NCBI GenBank assembly: GCA_017991675.1 | Contig: JAGOQB010000006.1 | Span: 1-64,000 of the forward strand | From: Phenylobacterium sp. | GTDB taxonomy: Bacteria; Pseudomonadota; Alphaproteobacteria; Caulobacterales; Caulobacteraceae | Direction: 5' to 3' | DNA: 64,000 bases | Part shown: positions 59,070 through 64,000 of the stretch, piece after piece | How the letters are laid out: every line of letters begins with the position of its first letter | Position numbering within the stretch: position 1 is the first letter of the stretch | The notes under the pieces: model-generated | Seen by the model: only the letters and a program-made list of their open reading frames with translations | Told to the model about the DNA's origin: nothing | Databases searched by the model: none | Program-made: the position numbers and the translations under genes

Positions 59070-60556
59070 TTTCGGCGGGCGCCGCCGCCCTGCTGCTCGC
59101 CGCCGTCGCCTCGCCGTCGCTGGCCGCGCCCGACCCCGCGCCGGCGATCGCTGCGCCGCGCACCTACGCCAGCGACCACGCCGGCGTCTTCATGGGCAAG
59201 AAGGTCGCCTATCGCACGACCCTGCAGGAGACGATCCTGAAGGGCGCAGGCGGCCAGCCGGCGGCCAGCCTGTTCAGCTTCTCCTATGTGGCCAAGGGCG
59301 CGAAGACCGACCGCCCAGTCGTGTTCGTGTTCAACGGCGGGCCGGGCTCGTCGTCAGTGTGGCTGCACATGGGCATGCTGGGCCCGCGCCGGATCGCCAT
59401 GGCCGACCCGGTCAAGCCGCCGACCGTCCCGCCCTTCGCGCTGGAGGACAATCCGTATTCGCTGCTGGATGTCGCCGACCTGGTGTTCATCGACCCGATC
59501 GGCACCGGCTACAGCCGCCTGCTGCCCGGCGGCCGGGCCGAGGACTTCTACGGCGTCACCCAGGACGCGCGCGCCACCAGCGAGTTCATCCAGGGCTGGC
59601 TGACCGCCAACGGCCGCTGGAATTCGCCGAAGTTCCTGATGGGCGAAAGCTACGGCACGGTCCGCGCTTCGGTCGTGGCGACCAACCTGATGGGCGGCCC
59701 GATGTCGCCGGCCGGCGCGCTGGGCGCCACCACCCTCAACGGCGTCATCATCCTGGGCCCGTCGTTCGACATGAACCGCGGCGGCGGGGCCGGCGACGAC
59801 CGCGCAGCGCTGGCCAGCCTGCCGACCATGGCCGCCACCGCCTGGGTCCACGGCAAGGCCGCCGCGAGCTCGGCCGAAAGCGCCGCCGAGGCCGCCCGCA
59901 AGTTCGCCCGCGAGGTCTATCTGCCGGCCCTCTATGCGGGGGAGGAACTGCCTGCCGCCGACAAGGCCAAGGTCGCAGAGGGCCTGGCCGCCCTGACCGG
60001 GCTTTCGGCCCGGAGCTGGCTCGACGCCGACCTGCGCATTTCGCTCTCGAAGTTCGGCGAGCTGCTGCTGAAGGACCAGGGTCTGCAGATCGGCGCCTAT
60101 GACGGCCGCTACACCCTGCCGCTGGCCGCAAGCGGCGGCGATCCCGTCGCCGACGACCCGGCCATGGGCCAGTACACGCCGTCCTTCGTCGCCGGCCTCA
60201 ACGAATATGTCGAACGAGACCTGAAGGTGAAGGCGCCCTCGACCTACCAGGCGATCGCCTTCACCGAGGTCAATTCGCGCTGGAACTGGGGCCCTGGCCC
60301 GCGCAACTACGCCGAGGACCTGGCGACCGCCATGCGTCGCAACCCCTCGCTCGGGGTGTTCACCGGCTCCGGCTACTACGACCTCGTCACCACCTTCGGC
60401 GCGCTCGAGAACGTGGCGCGCCATTCGGGCCTGGCGCGCGAGCGGCTGACCATGAAGGTCTATCCGTCCGGACACATGCCCTATCTGGGCGATGACAGCG
60501 CCCGACTTCTGGCCGCCGATATCCGCCTGTTCCTGGCCGAGCGGTCGCGCCCCTAG
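59057..60556 (+). CDS. S10-family serine carboxypeptidase, secreted (paralogue 3)
   Basis: The 499-residue product has a signal peptide (cleavage near SLA-APD). Motifs: VFVFNGGPGSSSVWLHMGMLGPRR, VFIDPIGTGYSRL, nucleophile MGESYGTVRAS, and the His region VYPSGHMPYLGDD. It starts inside the M61 gene, so the two peptidases are made together, one trimming the N-terminus and one the C-terminus. The stop TAG lies at the border of a double-hairpin element. Confidence 0.9.
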   Translation: MRHLISAGAAALLLAAVASPSLAAPDPAPAIAAPRTYASDHAGVFMGKKVAYRTTLQETILKGAGGQPAASLFSFSYVAKGAKTDRPVVFVFNGGPGSSSVWLHMGMLGPRRIAMADPVKPPTVPPFALEDNPYSLLDVADLVFIDPIGTGYSRLLPGGRAEDFYGVTQDARATSEFIQGWLTANGRWNSPKFLMGESYGTVRASVVATNLMGGPMSPAGALGATTLNGVIILGPSFDMNRGGGAGDDRAALASLPTMAATAWVHGKAAASSAESAAEAARKFAREVYLPALYAGEELPAADKAKVAEGLAALTGLSARSWLDADLRISLSKFGELLLKDQGLQIGAYDGRYTLPLAASGGDPVADDPAMGQYTPSFVAGLNEYVERDLKVKAPSTYQAIAFTEVNSRWNWGPGPRNYAEDLATAMRRNPSLGVFTGSGYYDLVTTFGALENVARHSGLARERLTMKVYPSGHMPYLGDDSARLLAADIRLFLAERSRP

Positions 60557-60656
60557 AGCATTTTCCGATCTGATTGGATCGGAAAATGCTCAAGACCCTT
60601 TGAATTTAGAGCATTTTCTTCGCCGAACCGGTAGCCACTTCGGCGGAAAATGCTCT
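60555..60656. repeat. Double-hairpin element between convergent S10 and TetR genes (copy 2, reverse orientation)
   Basis: Hairpin B' (60556-60591, GAGCATTTTCCGAT / ATCGGAAAATGCTC) and hairpin A' (60608-60656, AGAGCATTTTC / GAAAATGCTCT with an inner GCCGAA/TTCGGC stem) are the reverse complement of the element at 8563-8663. Its ends overlap the stop codons of the S10 gene (60554-60556) and the TetR gene (60655-60657). Confidence 0.9.
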
Positions 60657-61224
60657 AGGCGAGCAGCCTCCGAACCGAGGCCTCCAGAACCTGGCGCGCG
60701 CGGGCGGGGCTGAGCCCCTGCTCGCGCCGTAGCCTCGCCCAGCTTTCCCAGCTCAGCAGCAGGTCGAGGGTCTCGATCGTCAGCGGATCGACCTGCTGCG
60801 GCAGTTCACGCACCAGGATCATGCGCAGCCCCGCCACCAGGCGCTGGCTGCCGGCTTCCAGGAACTGCGAGCGGTGCCGCAGCACGTCGGAGGCGCGCTT
60901 GAACGGCGCGATCTTCTCGAACACCGCCGCGCGCCGGGCGACAAGTTCGATGACGCGCGCACGCGGATCGGCCGACTTGAACGGCCGGTCGACCGCCGCC
61001 TGCATCACCTGTTCGATCGCCTCGGACATCTCCGAATAGAGGCTGTCCATGTCGTTGAAGTGCCGGAACACGGTGCGCAGCCCGACGTCGGCGCGCTCGG
61101 CCACCTGCTCGGCGCTGGGCGAGACCTCGCCCTCCTGGATGATCTCCAGCATGGCCGCAACGATCCGGGCGCGGTTGTCCTCGCCCCGTCGCCGCCGTCC
61201 GTCCGCCGACCGTTCCTGACTCAA
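60655..61224 (-). CDS. TetR-family regulator
   Basis: The 189-residue product has a TetR HTH at about residues 15-62 (NRARIVAAMLEIIQEGEVSPSAEQVAERADVGLRTVFRHFNDMDSLY) and a helical effector domain. It lies 49 bases after the GST-like gene on the same strand and is probably last in an operon with it and the metallohydrolase gene. The perfect palindrome at 63459-63481 is a reasonable target. Confidence 0.9.
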   Translation of the reverse strand: MSQERSADGRRRRGEDNRARIVAAMLEIIQEGEVSPSAEQVAERADVGLRTVFRHFNDMDSLYSEMSEAIEQVMQAAVDRPFKSADPRARVIELVARRAAVFEKIAPFKRASDVLRHRSQFLEAGSQRLVAGLRMILVRELPQQVDPLTIETLDLLLSWESWARLRREQGLSPARARQVLEASVRRLLA

Positions 61225-61273
61225 GCGCGCCGTCCCCGCAGTCTCTTTGCGCCCTGACTAAGGCCTGCGGGGA

Positions 61274-62305
61274 TCAAGCTCCAGGGGGCAGCAGCGTTTC
61301 GCAACCGGTCCCGGCCAGCAGGGCGTCGACCACGCCGCGCGCCTCGGCGTCGAGCTTGCCGTAAGACTCGCGCAGCCAGCGCAGGCATTTGGCCTGGTAG
61401 GGGAACGGCTGCTGGGTCCAGGGCCGTCCCTCGACCACCGCCTCGACCTCGGCGGCGCCGGCCATCACGGCCTGCGCGTTGGCGAGCATCACCGGGACAT
61501 AGCCGCGCCCGATTTCGGCCAGCAACGGCGCCAAGGTCGGCGGCGGCGCGGCGGGGTCGATCCAGTCCTCTTCGCCCGGGTCCAGACCCGACAGGTCTTC
61601 CATCAGCCCGACCCAGGCGGCGACGCGCGGCGCGGCCCGCAGGGTCAGGGCCATCGGCGTCGGATCGAACGCCGCCAGCTGTGTCAGCTGCCCGAACACC
61701 GCAAAGTCCCCCGCCCCCGGCCGGCGGCCCAGCAGATAGGGCCAGTGGCGCAGGTGCGCCTCGAACGCGGCCAGGAACCGCTGGTAGCTCGCCTCGATCA
61801 GCGGCCCGGTGACCGGGTTGGAGCCGACATAGCGCAGGCGGCCGATCTGGCGCTCGGCGAACTGCCGGCCGCGCTCGGCCAGCACCGCGTCGGGCACGCA
61901 GAAGCCGCGCCAGCAGGGCAGGATCGCCGCCGACTTGGCGATATCGGCCTCATAGGCCCAGCGATAGTGAAACATGGCCTTGGTCAGCCACTCGTCGGCA
62001 TAGTCCTCGAGCAGCTCGTCGAGGAAGGCCAGGGCCGGATCGCCTGGGATCAGGCTGCGGCCCCCATGCTCGCGCTCCAGCCGGCGGATGATCGGGCTGG
62101 AGTCGGTCACCGCCGCCAGCTCGCCGTTCTCGTCAGGCAGGTAGAAGGTCGGCAGCAGCGAGACCTTCGGCTGCGGCAGCCCGGCCAACGCCGGCCCCGA
62201 CGCCGGCAGGAAGCGGTAGGGAATGCGGCGATAGCGCAGCACCGCCAGCATCTTGCGGGTATAGGGCGAGCCGGGCGCGCCCGAGAGCGCGATGGGGTCC
62301 TTCAT
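61274..62305 (-). CDS. Glutathione S-transferase-like protein
   Basis: The 343-residue product has an N-terminal thioredoxin-like domain (ALSGAPGSPYTRKMLAVLRYRRIPYRFLP, with TDSSPIIRRLE as the cis-Pro/Ser glutathione-binding region). A long helical C-terminal domain follows (YLLGRRPGAGDFAVFGQLTQLAAF). It is longer than classical GSTs (about 200-230) because of a C-terminal extension of about 100 residues. The role is detoxification or ligand binding, unproven. It follows the metallohydrolase gene by 12 bases. Confidence 0.8.
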   Translation of the reverse strand: MKDPIALSGAPGSPYTRKMLAVLRYRRIPYRFLPASGPALAGLPQPKVSLLPTFYLPDENGELAAVTDSSPIIRRLEREHGGRSLIPGDPALAFLDELLEDYADEWLTKAMFHYRWAYEADIAKSAAILPCWRGFCVPDAVLAERGRQFAERQIGRLRYVGSNPVTGPLIEASYQRFLAAFEAHLRHWPYLLGRRPGAGDFAVFGQLTQLAAFDPTPMALTLRAAPRVAAWVGLMEDLSGLDPGEEDWIDPAAPPPTLAPLLAEIGRGYVPVMLANAQAVMAGAAEVEAVVEGRPWTQQPFPYQAKCLRWLRESYGKLDAEARGVVDALLAGTGCETLLPPGA

Positions 62306-62317
62306 CTCGAACGCCTC

Positions 62318-63412
62318 CTATCGGAAGATCGCCAGGCGATTAGTGTAGCCGATCTCATCGCTCCCGGCCGGCAGGGTGATCAGGTCGCCGTCGTGCCCGA
62401 CCCGCAGCTGGCCGGAATAGAGCTTGCGGGAGTCGCCCAGGAACGGGCCCTCGAGCGCCCGGATCGGCAGCGGCGGAATGATGTGGGTCAGCAGCAGGTA
62501 GCGGGCGCCTGCGCGCTCGGCGATCCGCGCCGCGTCCTCCGGAGCCGTGTGATACGACAGGATGTCGTGGGTGATGGCCGCCAGATTGGTGCGCCCGTGC
62601 TCGGCGGCGGCTCGGTTCTGGATGGCGACCAGGTTGGGGGCCAGCGCCTCGTGCACCAAGACATCGGCGCCCGTGGCGGCCGCCTCGACCCGCGCCGAAA
62701 CCGCGGTGTCGCCGCTGATCACCACGCTGCGCCCCTTGTAGACGAACTTGTAGCCGACCGCCGGCTCGACCGGCGCGTGCTCGACCGGGAAGGCGGTGAC
62801 CTTGAGGTCCGGGGTCTCGATCAGCACCACATCGGGGCCGTTGCGCGGCGCCTCGAACGGATGGGCGCTCCCGCCGAACCCGCTCGGCGGCGTGACCTTC
62901 TCGCCGTGGTGGGCGACGCGGAAGCCGCGGTCGATCAGATAGGCGTCCCGGAAGCCGGCCACGACCTTGTCGACCCCCAGCGGGCCGTAGACCGGGACCG
63001 GCGCCGTGCGTCCGCCGCCAGCCCAGCGCTGCAGCATCAGCTCGCCCAGGTCGTCGATGTGGTCGGAATGCAGGTGTGTCAGCAGCACCGCGTCGACCCC
63101 GCCCGGCGGCAGGTTCATCAGGGCGAGGTTCTTCGTGCCCCCCGCCCCCGCGTCGATGACGAACAGCTGGCGGCCGGCAAGCACCACCGTGCAGGGCCCG
63201 GCCCGCCCAGGATCGGGCATCGGCGAGCCCGAGCCGCACAGCCCGACGTGCAGGCCGTCCGGCAGGTCGGCGTAGAAATCAGGGGCCATCGCCTTGTCGA
63301 AGGTGCGCTCCATCGCCGCCACCGCGATCTGCCCCCGGAAGGCCCAGACGCCGGCCGCCGCGACCACGACCGCCGCCAACGCCGCCAGGCCGATCTTCCA
63401 TCCACGCGCCAT
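62318..63412 (-). CDS. Membrane-anchored or secreted MBL-fold hydrolase (RNase Z/arylsulfatase-like)
   Basis: The 364-residue product has an N-terminal hydrophobic segment ([19 protein letters not shown]) acting as anchor or signal. A metallo-beta-lactamase fold follows: the metal motif [25 protein letters not shown] with the bridging Asp, and later LLLTHIIPP. The [14 protein letters not shown] opening resembles RNase Z-like and arylsulfatase-type MBL proteins, but the membrane segment argues against tRNA processing. It is first in a leftward operon, divergent from the dehalogenase gene. Confidence 0.85.
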   Translation of the reverse strand: MARGWKIGLAALAAVVVAAAGVWAFRGQIAVAAMERTFDKAMAPDFYADLPDGLHVGLCGSGSPMPDPGRAGPCTVVLAGRQLFVIDAGAGGTKNLALMNLPPGGVDAVLLTHLHSDHIDDLGELMLQRWAGGGRTAPVPVYGPLGVDKVVAGFRDAYLIDRGFRVAHHGEKVTPPSGFGGSAHPFEAPRNGPDVVLIETPDLKVTAFPVEHAPVEPAVGYKFVYKGRSVVISGDTAVSARVEAAATGADVLVHEALAPNLVAIQNRAAAEHGRTNLAAITHDILSYHTAPEDAARIAERAGARYLLLTHIIPPLPIRALEGPFLGDSRKLYSGQLRVGHDGDLITLPAGSDEIGYTNRLAIFR

Positions 63413-63458
63413 CGCTTCCCTCGCCTGCCTTGATCGCCCAGTTGACCGGGCCGGAATA

Positions 63459-63481
63459 TAATGACACGCATAGTGTCATTA
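63459..63481. promoter_or_regulatory. Perfect palindromic operator in the divergent spacer
   Basis: TAATGACAC-N5-GTGTCATTA, nine perfectly paired bases per arm. It sits between the metallohydrolase gene (ATG at 63412, minus) and the haloalkane dehalogenase gene (ATG at 63514, plus). It is likely bound by the TetR-type protein encoded at 60655-61224. Confidence 0.8.
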
Positions 63482-63513
63482 GTTTCAACGACTGGCTAGC
63501 CCCCGAGGCCCCG

Positions 63514-64000
63514 ATGCAGATCCTGCGCACCCCGGACGAACGTTTCGCCGCCCTGCCCGACTGGCCCTATGCGCCGCGCTATCACGAGATCACGGATGCG
63601 GACGGCGCGGCCCTGCGACTGCACTATGTCGACGAGGGCCCGCGCGACGGCGCGCCCGTCCTGCTGCTGCACGGCGAGCCCTCCTGGGCCTATCTCTATC
63701 GTAAGGTGATCGCCGGCCTGGTGGCCCGGGGCTGCCGGGTGATCGCGCCGGACCTGATCGGCTTCGGCCGCTCCGACAAGCCGGCCGACCGCGCCGACTA
63801 CACCTACGAGCGGCACGTGGCCTGGATGAGCGCCTGGCTGAGCGACCTCGACCTGAAGGGGCTGACCCTGTTCTGCCAGGACTGGGGCGGACTGATCGGC
63901 CTGCGGCTGGTCGCAGCCTTCCCAGAGCGCTTCGCCGGGGTGGTCGTCGCCAATACCGGCCTGCCGGCTGGCGGCGGCATGACCGACGGCTTCAAGGCCT
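63514..64000 (+). CDS. Haloalkane dehalogenase, HLD-I (DhlA-like) family, 3' end outside window
   Basis: The first 162 residues are visible. The opening [21 protein letters not shown] and LHYVDEG, the oxyanion motif [28 protein letters not shown], and the nucleophile motif [11 protein letters not shown] follow the DhlA pattern closely. D123 is the expected nucleophile and W124 the halide-binding Trp. The general base His and the second halide-binding residue lie beyond the window. The reaction would be hydrolytic removal of halide from an alkyl chain. Other epoxide-hydrolase-like functions remain possible. Confidence 0.85.
   Translation, partial: MQILRTPDERFAALPDWPYAPRYHEITDADGAALRLHYVDEGPRDGAPVLLLHGEPSWAYLYRKVIAGLVARGCRVIAPDLIGFGRSDKPADRADYTYERHVAWMSAWLSDLDLKGLTLFCQDWGGLIGLRLVAAFPERFAGVVVANTGLPAGGGMTDGFKA

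Noticed and set aside
39005-60556. A lasso-peptide biosynthesis or isopeptidase locus
   Set aside because: TonB receptor plus peptidases recalls such loci, but the peptidases are S10 and M61, not the S9-type isopeptidase. No precursor, B or C protein gene is present.
62318-63412. RNase Z for tRNA 3' processing
   Set aside because: The protein has an N-terminal membrane segment and sits in a TetR-controlled accessory operon, so it is not a housekeeping tRNase.

Overview
The window is a very GC-rich, densely packed alphaproteobacterial chromosome segment. The gene content points to the Caulobacterales, most likely a Phenylobacterium/Caulobacter-like organism. The main clues are TonB-dependent receptors beside sugar- and peptide-degrading genes, a PEPxxWA-CTERM protein, many Tat-exported enzymes, start/stop overlaps of the ATGA/TGATG type, and several families of short palindromic intergenic repeats. 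The genus is an inference. I found no rRNA, tRNA, CRISPR array or phage gene. The only transposon trace is the 3' end of an IS5-type transposase at the left edge.

Layout, left to right. (1) 1-0.8 kb: IS5 remnant and a NarL-type response regulator. (2) 0.9-4.7 kb: envelope operon (DUF1254/DUF1214, DUF2092, Asn-rich secreted protein, Omp85-like barrel). (3) 4.9-9.4 kb: a formylglycine-generating enzyme with both catalytic cysteines, a four-EF-hand secreted protein, a DUF1622 membrane protein, a DUF4136 lipoprotein, a BASS-type transporter and a DUF3313-like protein. (4) 9.5-18.9 kb: a putative 3-keto-glycoside (oxidative deglycosylation) locus with GMC dehydrogenase, its Tat-exported small subunit, cytochrome c, a DUF1080 hydrolase, two xylose-isomerase-like TIM-barrel enzymes, a Gfo/Idh/MocA oxidoreductase, an NHS-type MFS transporter and a divergent LacI regulator with a clear operator. 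(5) 19-23.5 kb: orphan ParA ATPase, HTH-2TM regulator, LysR, globin, and a dmeR-dmeF Ni/Co efflux pair. (6) 23.5-36.5 kb: FAD oxidoreductase with divergent HxlR regulator, then a glycan-scavenging region. That region holds a TetR-SGNH-DUF1080-nitrilase operon, whose nitrilase carries an in-frame stop, then a TonB receptor, a GH20 hexosaminidase, a cysteine-type sulfatase and a PEP-CTERM protein. (7) 36.5-39 kb: P-loop kinase-like protein, small membrane protein, DinB, Imm5-like immunity protein, and repeats. (8) 39-60.6 kb: a large peptide/amino-acid catabolic region with two amidohydrolases, three S10 carboxypeptidases, two M61 peptidases, two ornithine-cyclodeaminase/mu-crystallin paralogues around an APC permease, a 990-aa TonB receptor, a class I/II aminotransferase, an Lrp regulator and a Tat-exported class V PLP enzyme. 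(9) 60.6-64 kb: a TetR-GST-metallohydrolase operon divergent from a haloalkane dehalogenase that runs off the window, with a perfect palindromic operator between.

Common logic: an outer-membrane TonB receptor or porin admits an oligomer, periplasmic hydrolases or dehydrogenases process it, an inner-membrane transporter takes up the monomer, and a local regulator controls the unit. Three such units are visible: glycoside at 9.5-18.9 kb, amino-sugar/sulfated glycan at 26-36 kb, and peptide at 39-60.6 kb. The most distinctive non-coding signal is a family of double-hairpin elements at 8.56, 44.49 and 60.56 kb. Two of them fill the whole gap between convergent genes and supply their stop codons, and one stem shows compensatory base changes between copies.
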